A stretch of DNA of 64,000 bases from Candidatus Enterococcus courvalinii (GCF_017315945.1 NZ_JAFLWI010000006.1:124001-188000), one strand, 5' to 3'. Shown: positions 35,540 to 46,275, counted from the stretch's first letter. Notes: a model not told the origin generated them from the sequence alone. Translations and numbers: made by a program.

Positions 35540-38320
35540 TTGAAACCAACAACTTATGCGGTCGTCGATATTGAAACGACTGGGACGAACCCAAAAGAAG
35601 ATCGTATCATTCAATTTGGCTGCGTCATGATTGAAGCTGGTCGAATCACTTCACGCTTTTCGATCGACATTAATCCGGGGCGAAAGATTTCAAAACAAAT
35701 CCAACATTTAACAGGAATTTCGAACCAACGCGTCCAACGCGCGCCTTATTTTGAAGATGTCGCACCGACGATTTACAATCTCTTAGCAGAAACAGTATTT
35801 GTCGCACATAATATTTACTTTGATTATAAATTTTTAAATCAAGAATTAATGCGGTGTGGTCTTCCAGAATTAAAGATTCCGGGGATCGACACGGTTGAAT
35901 TAGCGCAGATTTTTTTACCAACAGAACCAAGTTTTCGCTTGAGCGATTTATCGGAAAGCTTAGGATTCATTCATGAAAATCCACATCAGGCAGACAGCGA
36001 TGCGGAAGTGACTGGTCAGCTCCTTTTGCTGATTGAAGAGCGCATGCGTCAGTTGCCATTAGTTACATTGGAAGAGGTTGTCCGACTAAGCAAATACACT
36101 GGGATGGATACGAGTCGATTCATCGCACGTGTTGTTGAAGAAATGAAGCAGCAAGTCCAGCCATTAGATGATTCCATTGAAATCATTGATGGAATCGCAT
36201 TACAGAAAAAGCAAGTAGAGTTGTTTTCACAGATCCACTATGGAGCAAAAACTTATCCAAGAAAAAAACAGGCAAAAGAGCGAATGTTTGGTGAAACATT
36301 GATGTATCGTAAAGAACAAAATCGTTTGATGAATGCAGTGTACGATCACTTCACTAAAAAAGAGGAACAAAAAAACTTGATGATCGAAGCTGCGACGGGA
36401 ATGGGGAAAACGATTGGCTACTTGTTACCACTAAGCTATTTAGCAACACCTGAGAAGCCCGCTATTATAAGTACTGTTTCCTTAGTTCTTCAGCAACAAA
36501 TTGTCGAGAAAGACATTCCTTTGCTGAACCAATTACTCGATCAACCAATTCAAGCGACAATCATCAAAAGCTTTCGTCATTATATTGACCTTCAACGTTT
36601 GAAAGCGACGTTAAACGAAGCACCTAGTCAAAAACAATATGCGTTGCATCAAATGTCGGTTTTAGTTTGGCTGACACAAACACAAACAGGTGATTTAGAT
36701 GAATTACATTTGACGAATCTGAATCATGTCTTTTTCCACGATATTGCTCATCGTGGTGTTCATTTTTTAGCACCGAATCAGCCATTTTATGAACAAGATT
36801 TTGTTCGGTTCTTATTGAAAAAGGCAAAACAAAGTAATTTTTTGATTGTCAATCATGCATTTTTAGTCCAAGAAACGTTACGCAAAGAGCCGTTGCTACC
36901 TGAAAGTCCTTATTTACTGATTGATGAAGCGCATCATTTACCTGAGATTGCCGAAAAAATCAATGATCGAAGATTGAGTGTGGCACATTTCTATAAACAA
37001 GTTCAACAGTTGAATGACGAAGGACAATTATTTGACCGAATGAGTAATTATTTGCCGGAGCACCATGAAGTGACTCGTTGGTTGCAAATTTACCGGCAGG
37101 AATTAGTTTCTTTATGTGAGGCTCAGTTCACGATTGCAGAAGGTTTGACGGAGTTATTGAATCAAAACGGAAACAATCATCAAGAAGAGGTCATGGTAAC
37201 AAAAGAATTATTAGATGAGTTACCATTTGAGGCAGGGATTGCGATTGATCATCTGCAATTATTTTATCGAGAAATCTACCAGCTTCATGAACAATTGAAA
37301 TTAAGCTTGGAAATCATTCAAGAAAGCTGGTCAAATCAAATGCGTTTGGACTTAGCCAATTTGTACGCTTTATTTGACCAATTAGACACGCAACAACAAT
37401 TTATGGAGCAATGGTTGGAGGATTGGCGTGAACAGCTGATTCATTGGGTTGTACTTGGAACCGGTCCACAGCAATTGATATTTCATCTACATGATTTTCA
37501 AGCAGCGTTATTACCTACAACTGTTTGGTATCCAAGATATCAACACATTCTTTATATTGGTGGTACTTTGAAAATTGGCCCAGATCGGAACTATCTTTCA
37601 AAACGACTGGGTATTGAAGGGGCACCATTGAAAGTGATTGCTTCACCCTATGATTATGAAAGTCAAGCAAGAATTTATTTGCCAACAGAAGCACCCGCAA
37701 TAAACCAAGTAACAAGTCAGGAATATATCGAATATTTGACCAAAACACTAACAGGTCTGATCAAACGAGAACAGCGACCTATTTTAGTCTTGTTCACCTC
37801 GCATGATATTTTGCAACAGGTCTATCAAAAGATGCATATGAGAATGTTGGAACAAGGCAGAGAAATACTAGCACAAGGATTTGGCGGAAGCCGTGAAAAA
37901 TTATTGAAGCGATTCATGTTGTCAGAAATGAGTGTCCTTTTTGGTGCCGACAGTTTTTGGGAAGGGGTAGATTTACCAGGAGATGCACTCCAAATTGTTG
38001 TGGTGACACGACTACCTTTTGACAATCCAAAGCGACCAATGGTAAAAGCTAGAAATGCCTATCTTGAATCTAAAGGAATCAATCCTTTTTATCAGGAATC
38101 AGTGCCTAAAGCAGCTTTGAAGTTACGTCAAGCGTTGGGTCGGCTGATCCGCACCGAAACTGATCGTGGTGTGTTGTTGATTTTAGATCGTCGATTGCTA
38201 ACTGCAAGATATGGAGGAAGAATGCTACGTTCCTTACCAAAAAAAGTAAAAGTCCAAGAAGAACCAATCGAAGTAATTTACCAGGAAATCAGTGAATTCT
38301 TAACAAAAAAAGAAGAATAA
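35540..38320 (+). CDS. dinG: DinG-type helicase with N-terminal 3'-5' exonuclease domain
   Basis: The 926-aa protein joins a DnaQ-like exonuclease (about residues 1-170; AVVDIETTGTNPKEDRIIQFG, DIET as Exo I, HNIYFDYKFL as Exo II, HQADSDAEVT as Exo III) to an XPD/DinG-type helicase with Walker A EAATGMGKTIG (about 280) and DEAH (LIDEAHHLPE). The iron-sulphur cysteines of E. coli DinG are not obvious, as is usual in Gram-positives, where the protein acts mainly as a 3'-5' exonuclease. It starts with TTG after AGAGGAAAT. It leads the dinG-ypmB-aspB-asnS block known in Bacillus. Confidence 0.95.
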   Translation: MKPTTYAVVDIETTGTNPKEDRIIQFGCVMIEAGRITSRFSIDINPGRKISKQIQHLTGISNQRVQRAPYFEDVAPTIYNLLAETVFVAHNIYFDYKFLNQELMRCGLPELKIPGIDTVELAQIFLPTEPSFRLSDLSESLGFIHENPHQADSDAEVTGQLLLLIEERMRQLPLVTLEEVVRLSKYTGMDTSRFIARVVEEMKQQVQPLDDSIEIIDGIALQKKQVELFSQIHYGAKTYPRKKQAKERMFGETLMYRKEQNRLMNAVYDHFTKKEEQKNLMIEAATGMGKTIGYLLPLSYLATPEKPAIISTVSLVLQQQIVEKDIPLLNQLLDQPIQATIIKSFRHYIDLQRLKATLNEAPSQKQYALHQMSVLVWLTQTQTGDLDELHLTNLNHVFFHDIAHRGVHFLAPNQPFYEQDFVRFLLKKAKQSNFLIVNHAFLVQETLRKEPLLPESPYLLIDEAHHLPEIAEKINDRRLSVAHFYKQVQQLNDEGQLFDRMSNYLPEHHEVTRWLQIYRQELVSLCEAQFTIAEGLTELLNQNGNNHQEEVMVTKELLDELPFEAGIAIDHLQLFYREIYQLHEQLKLSLEIIQESWSNQMRLDLANLYALFDQLDTQQQFMEQWLEDWREQLIHWVVLGTGPQQLIFHLHDFQAALLPTTVWYPRYQHILYIGGTLKIGPDRNYLSKRLGIEGAPLKVIASPYDYESQARIYLPTEAPAINQVTSQEYIEYLTKTLTGLIKREQRPILVLFTSHDILQQVYQKMHMRMLEQGREILAQGFGGSREKLLKRFMLSEMSVLFGADSFWEGVDLPGDALQIVVVTRLPFDNPKRPMVKARNAYLESKGINPFYQESVPKAALKLRQALGRLIRTETDRGVLLILDRRLLTARYGGRMLRSLPKKVKVQEEPIEVIYQEISEFLTKKEE

Positions 38321-38396
38321 AGTCAATGGAATCTTCCTATTTTGGGCGAAACATCTGGTATAATGAAAGGCAATGAAGATAAAGGAGCGACGATCC

Positions 38397-38900
38397 TTGA
38401 AGAAAGAATCAAAAAGAGAAAGAACCATTAATCGCGTATTGATTAGTTTGATCGTGTTTTTATTAGCAGTAATCGTTTTTAGTTCGATTTTTTATTTACG
38501 ATCAAATCGCCCTTATGCACAGGCGGAAAAAGAAGCGACAGCTCTTGCAAAAAAATATGCGAATTTGGAAAATGTGGATCAGTTTTACTGGTATACGCGT
38601 GAGAAAACTTATTTTTCGCTAATGGGTACGAATGAAAAAAATCAAAAAATTGTAGTCATCATTCCAAAATCTGGTGATAAGGTGAAAGTTTTGGATCAAA
38701 ACAAGGGGTTAACAGAAGAAGAAGCGAAACAAAAAATCCAAGAAGCGCATCCAGAAGCCGTGATTGAAAAAGCAACACTAGGGATTTTTGAAGATCAGCC
38801 TGTTTGGGAAGTCGTTGCTAAAGGGACAGACAATTCATTAAATTATTACCTGATTACATTTGAATCAGGCGATGAAGTGAAAACCATTCAAAATATCTAA
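38397..38900 (+). CDS. YpmB/TseB-type cell-wall regulator (DUF5590)
   Basis: The product of about 167 aa has an N-terminal membrane helix (about 15-37) and an extracytoplasmic DUF5590/TseB-like domain with two PepSY-like halves (KYANLENVDQFYWYTREKTY and LTEEEAKQKIQEAHPEAVIEKATLG). In Bacillus, TseB interacts with a transpeptidase during elongation. TTG at 38397 is preferred to ATG 38373 because AAAGGAG lies 9 nt before it. Neighbouring gene order supports the family. Confidence 0.85.
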   Translation: MKKESKRERTINRVLISLIVFLLAVIVFSSIFYLRSNRPYAQAEKEATALAKKYANLENVDQFYWYTREKTYFSLMGTNEKNQKIVVIIPKSGDKVKVLDQNKGLTEEEAKQKIQEAHPEAVIEKATLGIFEDQPVWEVVAKGTDNSLNYYLITFESGDEVKTIQNI

Positions 38901-38916
38901 TTGTGAAGGGACGAAA

Positions 38917-40116
38917 ATGATGGAACTATCTAAGAGAGCACAACGTTTAGAGCCTTCTGTGACACTTGCAGCGGCAACCAAAGCAAAAGCACTGAAAGCC
39001 CAAGGTAGAGATATCTTGAGCTTAACGGTAGGTGAACCAGATTTTGCAACACCTGAGAATATTCAGGAAGCTGCCATCCAAGCTATCAAAAATGGGAATG
39101 CAAGCTATTATACGCCGACTGCTGGAATTCCAGAGTTGCGCCAAGCAATTGTTGATTATTTAAAGCAACAGTATCAGCTCGATTATCAGGCTTCACAGAC
39201 TATCGTTACTGATGGAGCAAAATTTGCTCTATACACGCTTTTTCAAACAATTCTTGATCCGTTAGACGAAGTGATTATTCCCGTTCCTTATTGGGTAAGC
39301 TATGGGGAGCAAGTCAAATTAGCTGAAGGCGTTCCAGTCTTTGTCCGCGGAGAAGAAACAAATGCGTTCAAAGTGACAGTGGAGCAGTTAGAGGCTGCCC
39401 GTTCAGGTAAAACGAAAGCTGTGATTATCAATTCGCCATCTAATCCAACAGGGATGATTTACACCAAAGATGAACTTTTGACAATTGGAAAATGGGCTGT
39501 TGCAAATAATATTTTGATTGTTGCAGATGATATTTATGGTCGTTTAGTTTATAATGGCAATGAATTTACTCCAATTGCCACACTAGGTGAAGCAATTCGT
39601 AAACAAACGATCATCATCAACGGTGTTTCAAAAACATATGCCATGACTGGTTGGCGCATTGGTTACGCGGTTGGTGATCAAACAATCATTGACGGAATGA
39701 TTACGATTGCGTCACAATCTACTAGCAATCCAACGGCAGTCAGTCAGTATGCTGCGGTTGAGGCGTTAAGAGGAGAGCAGGATACGGTGGAAGAAATGCG
39801 TCAGGCATTTGAAGAACGTTTGAACCGTTTATATCCATTGGTGGCAGCCTTGCCAGGTGTCAAACTTGCGAAACCACAAGGAGCTTTTTATTTATTTCCA
39901 AACGTGAAAGAAACTTTAGTCATTTGTGGATATAGTAATGTGACAAAATGGGTCGAAGATCTGTTAGAAGAAACGGGTGTTGCTTTAGTTACGGGTGAAG
40001 GATTTGGTGCAAGCGAAAATGTTCGCTTAAGCTATGCGACAAATCTTGGAACGCTTGAAGAAGCCGTGTTGAGAATTGCTCAATTTATTGAGAGTAAAAG
40101 TCAAAATGAATCCTGA
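38917..40116 (+). CDS. aspB: Aspartate aminotransferase, class I/II (AspB)
   Basis: The 399-aa PLP enzyme transaminates aspartate and oxaloacetate. The PLP lysine lies in [16 protein letters not shown] (about residue 240), and the [11 protein letters not shown] and DDIYGRLVY motifs are typical of the subgroup Ib enzymes. Length is normal. It starts after AAGGGACG with two adjacent ATGs, so the start may be one codon later. It is followed by asnS after 34 bp. Confidence 0.95.
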   Translation: MMELSKRAQRLEPSVTLAAATKAKALKAQGRDILSLTVGEPDFATPENIQEAAIQAIKNGNASYYTPTAGIPELRQAIVDYLKQQYQLDYQASQTIVTDGAKFALYTLFQTILDPLDEVIIPVPYWVSYGEQVKLAEGVPVFVRGEETNAFKVTVEQLEAARSGKTKAVIINSPSNPTGMIYTKDELLTIGKWAVANNILIVADDIYGRLVYNGNEFTPIATLGEAIRKQTIIINGVSKTYAMTGWRIGYAVGDQTIIDGMITIASQSTSNPTAVSQYAAVEALRGEQDTVEEMRQAFEERLNRLYPLVAALPGVKLAKPQGAFYLFPNVKETLVICGYSNVTKWVEDLLEETGVALVTGEGFGASENVRLSYATNLGTLEEAVLRIAQFIESKSQNES

Positions 40117-40150
40117 AAGTAAAACAGGAAGAAAAAAAGGAGAGTCATTC

Positions 40151-41449
40151 GTGGAACAAATTCAAATTATTGATTCGAAAAACCATGTAGGAGAAACAGT
40201 GACAATTGGTGCATGGGTTGCTAACAAGCGCTCAAGCGGAAAAATTGCTTTTCTTCAACTAAGAGATGGAACAGCCTTTTTCCAAGGCGTAGTTGTCAAG
40301 AGTGAGGTACCAGAAGAAGTTTTCCAAACTGCTAAGAACTTACACCAAGAAACAGCTATTACTGTTACTGGTGAAATTCGTGAAGATAGCCGTTCAAAAT
40401 TTGGGTATGAAATTGGGATCACTAACATTGAAGTGGTTGGTGAAAGCCATGATTATCCGATTACACCAAAAGAACATGGTACAGACTTTTTGATGGATCA
40501 CCGTCATTTATGGTTGCGTTCATCACGTCAGCATGCAATCATGCAAATCAGAAATGAAATCATTCGTGCCACATACGAATTTTTCAATGCGAATCAATTT
40601 GTTAAAATTGATCCACCGATTTTGACTGGTTCAGCACCAGAAGGTACAACAGACTTATTTGAAACAAACTATTTTGATCAAAAAGCGTATCTTTCTCAAA
40701 GTGGTCAATTATACATGGAAGCTGCTGCAATGGCATTTGGAAAAGTCTTTTCATTTGGGCCAACATTCCGTGCAGAAAAATCAAAAACACGTCGTCACTT
40801 AATCGAGTTTTGGATGATTGAGCCAGAAATGGCCTTTACCCATCAAGAAGAAAGCTTAGAAGTTCAAGAAAAATATGTAGCTTTCTTAGTACAAAGTGTC
40901 TTAGATAACTGTGACTATGCGTTAGATGTACTTGAACGTGATAAAGAAGTCTTGAAATCTTATACAAAATTACCTTTTCCACGTATCACGTATGATGATG
41001 CAATTGAATTATTGAAGAAAAATGGATTTGATGATATTGAGTGGGGTGAAGACTTCGGTTCACCACACGAAACATTTATTGCTAATTCATTTGAACAACC
41101 TGTTTTCATTTTGAATTATCCAAAAGCAATCAAACCTTTCTATATGAAACCACATCCTACCCGTGAAGATGTTGTGATTTGTGCAGACATGATTGCGCCA
41201 GAAGGTTACGGTGAAATCATTGGTGGTAGCGAACGTGCCACTGATTACGAATTTTTACTAGAACAAATTCGTGAGCATGGCTTAGATGAAAACGAATATT
41301 CTTGGTACCTTGACTTGCGTAAGTATGGTTCTGTACCTCATTCAGGTTTTGGTTTAGGTTTGGAACGTACGGTTACTTGGATTTCAGGAATTGATCATGT
41401 GCGTGAGGCCATTCCATTCCCTCGTTTGTTGAACCGTATTTATCCATAA
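40151..41449 (+). CDS. asnS: Asparagine-tRNA ligase
   Basis: The 432-aa class IIb synthetase attaches asparagine to tRNA-Asn. An N-terminal OB-fold anticodon domain (about 1-110) is followed by the catalytic domain with motif 2 [21 protein letters not shown] and motif 3 [13 protein letters not shown] at 40151 is chosen because AAAGGAG lies 8 nt upstream and the length then agrees with the family; an ATG at 40106 inside aspB would add a basic extension. Repeats follow the stop codon. Confidence 0.96.
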   Translation: MEQIQIIDSKNHVGETVTIGAWVANKRSSGKIAFLQLRDGTAFFQGVVVKSEVPEEVFQTAKNLHQETAITVTGEIREDSRSKFGYEIGITNIEVVGESHDYPITPKEHGTDFLMDHRHLWLRSSRQHAIMQIRNEIIRATYEFFNANQFVKIDPPILTGSAPEGTTDLFETNYFDQKAYLSQSGQLYMEAAAMAFGKVFSFGPTFRAEKSKTRRHLIEFWMIEPEMAFTHQEESLEVQEKYVAFLVQSVLDNCDYALDVLERDKEVLKSYTKLPFPRITYDDAIELLKKNGFDDIEWGEDFGSPHETFIANSFEQPVFILNYPKAIKPFYMKPHPTREDVVICADMIAPEGYGEIIGGSERATDYEFLLEQIREHGLDENEYSWYLDLRKYGSVPHSGFGLGLERTVTWISGIDHVREAIPFPRLLNRIYP

Positions 41450-41700
41450 AGGTTGTGGTTCCAAGCGATTAGCTTCAAGCAATAAGGATGCTTTTCTAAA
41501 AATAGTTTTCCATTTTTTATGAAAAGAGGACTTATTGCCGAAGAAGCTGCTTGGGGAACACCGTGTATGAGGTTGTGAACGAAGTGCCTAGCGCCAATAA
41601 ATAAGAATAAATTACCAGAAATCGTGTTTCAAATTTTTGAGTAATTTAGGTTTATTTGGAAGGAATTGTTTTGGGAACACCTTCAATAAGGCCACAACTT
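41447..41700 (+). repeat. BOX-like intergenic repeat, locus 4 (two copies)
   Basis: The asnS stop codon TAA runs into AGGTTGTGGTTCCAAGCG (41450 on) and the first copy ends GCTGCTTGGGGAACACCGTG at about 41567. A second copy, diverged, follows (GAGGTTGTGAACGAAGTGC) and ends TTGTTTTGGGAACACC. Palindromic arms are CTTTTCTAAAAATAG / CATTTTTTATGAAAAG in the first and AAATCGTGTTTCAAATTTTT in the second. Confidence 0.85.
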
Positions 41701-41715
41701 AATAACAAGAGTTTA

Positions 41716-41750
41716 AAAAAAGCATGACGAAACTGTCATGCTTTTTTTTA
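41716..41750 (+). terminator. Intrinsic terminator after asnS
   Basis: AAAAAGCATGAC pairs with GTCATGCTTTTT around GAAACT, followed by a T run. Confidence 0.9.
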
Positions 41751-41799
41751 GTATTTTATGCGATAATAGATTCAAGTAACTTTATAAAAGGAGAATAGT

Positions 41800-42183
41800 A
41801 TGAGCTGTTTAGGAAATATTCTATGGTTTATTTTTGGAGGATTAGTTGGGGGACTTGGCTGGCTGATTGCGGGCGCATTATGGTGCATCACCATTGTTGG
41901 AATTCCCGTTGGGTTACAATGTTTCAAACTTGCTTCTTTATCTTTTGCCCCATTTGGAAAAGAAGTGATCTATCATCAAAGTGGCTTTTCATTGATTGTC
42001 AATTTGATTTGGTTGATTGTGTCAGGTCTTCCTTTGGCGTTGACGCATGTTGTAAGTGGCTTGCTTTTGTGTATCACGATTGTAGGTATTCCATTTGGTA
42101 AACAATCATTTAAATTAGCTCGTTTGGCGTTGATGCCATTTGGCGCAGAGATCGTTCCAAGTAATCACTATTATTTTGAGTAA
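41800..42183 (+). CDS. YccF-domain membrane protein
   Basis: The 127-aa protein contains two YccF repeats, each with a hydrophobic pair and the motif ITIVGIPxGxQxFKLAxLxxxPFG (positions about 31-55 and about 93-117). YccF proteins are integral membrane proteins of unknown role. It is a single gene framed by terminators, with AAAGGAG before ATG. Confidence 0.9.
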   Translation: MSCLGNILWFIFGGLVGGLGWLIAGALWCITIVGIPVGLQCFKLASLSFAPFGKEVIYHQSGFSLIVNLIWLIVSGLPLALTHVVSGLLLCITIVGIPFGKQSFKLARLALMPFGAEIVPSNHYYFE

Positions 42184-42189
42184 CAAATC

Positions 42190-42231
42190 GAACAGCGGAC
42201 AAAACGAAAATTGTTTTGTCCGCTGTTTTTT
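42190..42231 (+). terminator. Intrinsic terminator after the YccF gene
   Basis: AACAGCGGACAAAAC pairs with GTTTTGTCCGCTGTT around GAAAATT, followed by TTTT. Confidence 0.93.
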
Positions 42232-42281
42232 GACAAGAAACGTAAAATGTCAAATAAGAGAAAAAAAGAGAAGGCTTCCAG

Positions 42282-42335
42282 TTGACATATGAATGTGTAT
42301 TCATTTATAATAACTTATGAAGAGTTATTCATGTG
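42282..42335 (+). promoter_or_regulatory. Promoter with ArsR/SmtB-type operator before the heavy-metal ATPase
   Basis: TTGACA (42282-42287) and TATAAT (42306-42311) are spaced 18 bp; the spacer contains the inverted repeat ATGAAT-GTGT-ATTCAT (42289-42304). A second similar element, TTATGAAGAGTTATTCATG, follows at about 42315-42333. ArsR-family metal sensors such as CzrA and CadC bind TGAA...TTCA repeats like these. No such regulator is encoded nearby. Confidence 0.65.
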
Positions 42336-42356
42336 TATTACAAGGAGGGAAAGAAA

Positions 42357-44441
42357 ATGAATAAAGATTATCGATTAGATGGCTTAGATTGTGCAAACTG
42401 CGCAATGAAAATCGAAAAAAAAGTACAGACAATTGAAGGCGTGCAAGAAGCGAATGTAAACTTTACTACGAGCAAGTTGCGAATCGTTGCAGATGAAGCA
42501 GATTTAGCAACCGTTGAAAATAAAACAAAGCAAGCAATTAAAGAAATCGAACCTGATGTGACGATTAATGAGATTACAAATAATCATCAAGATGGACATG
42601 ATCATGAGCATGATACTAGTCGGAATGACTTGATTCGGATTCTTGTTTCCGCAGTGGGAATGGGGCTTTTGATTTGGCTATCGCCAACCGGCGCCGTTCG
42701 TCTGCTTGGTTATCTCCTTATTTATGGATTAATCGGTTATGATGTAATAAAAAAAGCTGTCATGAATATAACTAAAGGTCAGATTTTTGATGAAAACTTT
42801 TTGATGGCGATTGCGACAATTGGTGCAATGATTATTGGGGAATATCCTGAAGCAGTTGCTGTCATGTTGTTTTATCAAGTGGGTGAATATTTCCAAGGTT
42901 TTGCGGTTAAACAATCACGAAGATCCATTCGTGAACTCATGGCCATTCGTCCTGACATAGCACGCGTTAAAACTGCTGAAGGGTGGAAGAATGTAGTACC
43001 AGAAGAAGTCGAGCTAGGACAACAAGTCTTGATTAAACCCGGCGAAAGAGTCCCACTAGATGGAACGATTATTGACGGTGAATCCATGGTCGATACTTCT
43101 GCTTTAACTGGGGAATCTGTGCCACGAAAAGTAACCAGTGGCGAAATGATTCTCAGTGGATTTATCAATAAAAATCAACCGATTGTCATGAACGTAGAGA
43201 AAACTTATGGTGAATCAACAATTAGTAAGTTATTAGAATTAGTTGAAAACGCTAGTAGCAAGAAAGCACCAGCTGAGAATTTTATCACTAAATTTGCGCG
43301 TTACTATACCCCAATCGTAGTTGTTTTAGCTATATTGTTAGCAATTGTACCGCCTTTAGTGGTTCCTGATGCAGTGTTCTCCGACTGGGTTTATCGTGCA
43401 TTGACATTCTTGGTTATTTCTTGTCCTTGTGCTCTAGTAATCTCCGTTCCATTGAGTTTCTTCGGTGGAATAGGTGGTGCAAGTAAGATTGGGGTATTAG
43501 TTAAGGGAAGTAATTATCTTGAACTACTTGCAGAAACAGAAACAGTCGTGTTTGACAAAACAGGGACGCTAACTAAAGGTGATTTTTCCGTTCAAACAAT
43601 CGAAACAACGATGGATCAAACAACCTTTATGCAATATGTGGCAAGTGCGGAACAATACTCTACGCATCCAATTGCCCAATCAGTCTTGGCTGCTTACCAA
43701 GGTCCTTTATTAGTGAGTGAACAAGTGGAAGAAATTGCAGGTGAAGGACTTTCAGCAGTGATTGATGCCCATGATATTCTAGTTGGTAATCAAAAATTGA
43801 TGGCGCGTAAACAAATTGCGTTTTCTGCGAGTGAAGAAGTCGGGACCGTACTTTATGTTGCGATTGACCAAAAATATGTTGGTTTTCTATTGATTGCAGA
43901 TGCATTAAAAGAGGATGCAATAGAGGCTATGAATAAATTGAAAAAAGCTGGCGTGAAAGAAACAGTCATGTTGACAGGGGACGCGAAAAAAATTGCTGAC
44001 TCTGTGGGTGAAAAAGTAGGTATTGATCAGGTTTATAGTGAATTGCTTCCCCAAGATAAAGTGGACAAATTAGAAATGATTCTTGCAAAAAGCTCTGGTA
44101 AAGTAGCTTTTGTGGGTGACGGAATCAATGACGCACCCGTTTTAGCTAGAGCGGATGTCGGAATCGCTATGGGCGGATTAGGAAGCGATGCGGCAATTGA
44201 AGCAGCTGACGTCGTCATCATGAATGATGAACCTTCAAAAATTGCTGACGCGATGCGAGTAGCTCGTAAGACATTGCGAATTGTGAAGCAAAATATCATC
44301 TTTGCAATTGGTGTGAAAGTTTTCGTTTTACTACTTGGTGCGTTGGGTTTTGCTTCAATGGGTGATGCTGTTTTCGCTGATGTCGGGGTAACAGTGATTG
44401 CTGTTTTGAATGCAATGAGATGTTTACGAGTGAAAAAATGA
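42357..44441 (+). CDS. P1B-type heavy-metal ATPase, Zn/Cd/Pb-exporting (CadA/ZntA type)
   Basis: The 694-aa pump has an N-terminal heavy-metal domain with GLDCANC (about residue 10), a short His-rich loop (NHQDGHDHEHD, about 77-90), transmembrane CPC (SCPCALV, about 360), the TGES actuator loop, DKTGT phosphorylation site, THPI nucleotide-binding and GDGINDAP hinge. The last helix has ADVGVTVIAVLNAMR, with the D-G pair of P1B-2 enzymes for Zn2+, Cd2+ and Pb2+. ATG at 42357 follows AAGGAGGG. Metal specificity is inferred. Confidence 0.93.
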   Translation: MNKDYRLDGLDCANCAMKIEKKVQTIEGVQEANVNFTTSKLRIVADEADLATVENKTKQAIKEIEPDVTINEITNNHQDGHDHEHDTSRNDLIRILVSAVGMGLLIWLSPTGAVRLLGYLLIYGLIGYDVIKKAVMNITKGQIFDENFLMAIATIGAMIIGEYPEAVAVMLFYQVGEYFQGFAVKQSRRSIRELMAIRPDIARVKTAEGWKNVVPEEVELGQQVLIKPGERVPLDGTIIDGESMVDTSALTGESVPRKVTSGEMILSGFINKNQPIVMNVEKTYGESTISKLLELVENASSKKAPAENFITKFARYYTPIVVVLAILLAIVPPLVVPDAVFSDWVYRALTFLVISCPCALVISVPLSFFGGIGGASKIGVLVKGSNYLELLAETETVVFDKTGTLTKGDFSVQTIETTMDQTTFMQYVASAEQYSTHPIAQSVLAAYQGPLLVSEQVEEIAGEGLSAVIDAHDILVGNQKLMARKQIAFSASEEVGTVLYVAIDQKYVGFLLIADALKEDAIEAMNKLKKAGVKETVMLTGDAKKIADSVGEKVGIDQVYSELLPQDKVDKLEMILAKSSGKVAFVGDGINDAPVLARADVGIAMGGLGSDAAIEAADVVIMNDEPSKIADAMRVARKTLRIVKQNIIFAIGVKVFVLLLGALGFASMGDAVFADVGVTVIAVLNAMRCLRVKK

Positions 44442-44512
44442 AATGAATGAATATTGATAAATAAAATATGAGTAAAAAAATCCATTATTACCGTAAAAAT
44501 AACGCGTGTTCG

Positions 44513-44553
44513 AATCCAAGAGATCGCTATTGCTGACCTCTTGGATTTTTTTC
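44513..44553 (+). terminator. Intrinsic terminator after the heavy-metal ATPase gene
   Basis: AATCCAAGAG pairs with CTCTTGGATT, followed by TTTTT. The 250 bp that follow up to the permease hold no ORF and no clearly recognised promoter; they are strongly A+T rich. Confidence 0.85.
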
Positions 44554-44808
44554 ATGTAATTCTAAAAGAAGTCGTAGCGGACAAAAATGTATTTTCATTT
44601 TTCAGAAAATTATGTCTTACAAGTATCATAAGTCGAAAACTTTTTGAAATAAAAATATTTTTCTGGTTTTATGATGAAAAAATAATTTTAAAATGATGTG
44701 TTTATGGTAAAAGAATACACACTTAAAATAACAAACTATTGCGGCAGTCAAAAAAAGTGATTATTATTACATGGTGCAATAGATACTTTATATCAAAGGA
44801 GAGAGACA

Positions 44809-46275
44809 ATGAACGACAAACAACTGCGCTGGTTCACAGTTGCATTGATTGCATTCAATATGGTCTGGGGTATGGGAAATGTTGTGAATAACTATGCACA
44901 ACAAGGTATTTCCGTTATTACTTCTTGGTTATTGATTCTTGCAATCTATTTTATTCCTTATGCTTTGATTGTTGGTCAATTAGGTTCAACATTTAAAGAT
45001 AGTAAAGGTGGCGTAAGCTCTTGGGTTGAAAATACAACTTCCAATAAACGACTAGCTTATTACGCTGCATGGACTTATTGGGTTGTGCATATTCCTTACT
45101 TGGCACAAAAACCACAAGCGATTTTGATTGCCGCTGGCTGGGCTGTTCAAGGAAATGGCGATATCGTCAATACGATGTCTGTTCAATTAGTTGCTATTAT
45201 TTCATTAATAATCTTTTTAGCGTTTTTATACTTATCAACTAAAGGGTTATCAACATTGAAAGTGATCGGTGGTTTAGCGGGAACTGCGATGTTTGTCATG
45301 TCATTACTATTCATTTTATTAGCAGTGACAGCACCATTCATCAACCCAACAATGGAATTTGCTACACCACACATGGATCAAGTGAAAACTTATATCCCAA
45401 CATTTGATTTTAGTTACTTCACAACCGTTTCAATGTTAGTTTTCGCAGTAGGTGGAGCAGAAAAAATCTCTCCTTACGTAAACTCAACAAGAAATCCTGC
45501 AAAAGAATTTCCAAAAGGGATGATTTTCTTAGCAGCAATGGTTGGTGTCTGTGCGGTATTAGGTTCAGTGGCAATGGGTATGTTATTTGCAAGTGACAAT
45601 ATTCCCAAAGACTTAATGGCAAATGGTGCCTACAGTGCTTTCCAAATTTTAGGTAACTACTATGGAATTGGAAATGCGTTGATGATTATCTACGCGTTAA
45701 CAAATATGGTTGGGCAAATTTCTGCTTTAGCCTTCTCAATTGACGCACCACTAAAAATCTTGTTAGCTGATGCTGATCCTGAGTTTGTACCAAACTGGTT
45801 GCGTAAACGTAATCGTAAAGGTACTTTGGTCAACGGTTACTTCTTAACAGGGATTTTAGTAAGTATCATTATCTTATTACCAATTTTCGGTATCAAAGAC
45901 ATGAACGAATTAGTTAAATGGTTGACTAACTTAAACTCTGTTGTAATGCCAATGCGTTACCTATGGGTATTCTTGGCTTACATGATGTTGAATAAAGCAT
46001 ATAAAAAATTCACTTCAGAGTACAAATTTGTTAAAAATCCAAAAGTCGGTTATATCTTCGGTGCATGGTGTTTTGCATTTACAGCATTTGCTTGTATCTT
46101 AGGTATGGTTCCAAAAATCGAGTACGCAGCTGATCCAAAAGCTTGGTGGTTCCAATTGATTTCAAATATCATTACACCGATTGTCTTGATTTTACTAGGA
46201 ATGATCTTACCTGCGATTGCACGTCGTGATAAGAACAAAGAAGTTCCTGTATCAGAAACAATTCCACAAGCATAA
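44809..46275 (+). CDS. APC-superfamily amino-acid permease
   Basis: The 488-aa protein has about 12 hydrophobic helices and the APC fold, with the N-terminal FNMVWGMGNVVNNYAQQG that replaces the usual GxG substrate motif, and FAVGGAEKISPYVNSTRNPAKEFPKG in helix 6 and after it. It resembles the YjeM-like and glutamate:GABA antiporter branches. Substrate cannot be read from the sequence. It starts behind AAGGAGAG and forms a single-gene unit with its own terminator. Confidence 0.85.
   Translation: MNDKQLRWFTVALIAFNMVWGMGNVVNNYAQQGISVITSWLLILAIYFIPYALIVGQLGSTFKDSKGGVSSWVENTTSNKRLAYYAAWTYWVVHIPYLAQKPQAILIAAGWAVQGNGDIVNTMSVQLVAIISLIIFLAFLYLSTKGLSTLKVIGGLAGTAMFVMSLLFILLAVTAPFINPTMEFATPHMDQVKTYIPTFDFSYFTTVSMLVFAVGGAEKISPYVNSTRNPAKEFPKGMIFLAAMVGVCAVLGSVAMGMLFASDNIPKDLMANGAYSAFQILGNYYGIGNALMIIYALTNMVGQISALAFSIDAPLKILLADADPEFVPNWLRKRNRKGTLVNGYFLTGILVSIIILLPIFGIKDMNELVKWLTNLNSVVMPMRYLWVFLAYMMLNKAYKKFTSEYKFVKNPKVGYIFGAWCFAFTAFACILGMVPKIEYAADPKAWWFQLISNIITPIVLILLGMILPAIARRDKNKEVPVSETIPQA

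Noticed and set aside
44495-44520. GTTCGAATCC resembling a tRNA T-arm
   Set aside because: No acceptor, D or anticodon stem could be found around it; the segment is the left arm of a terminator hairpin.
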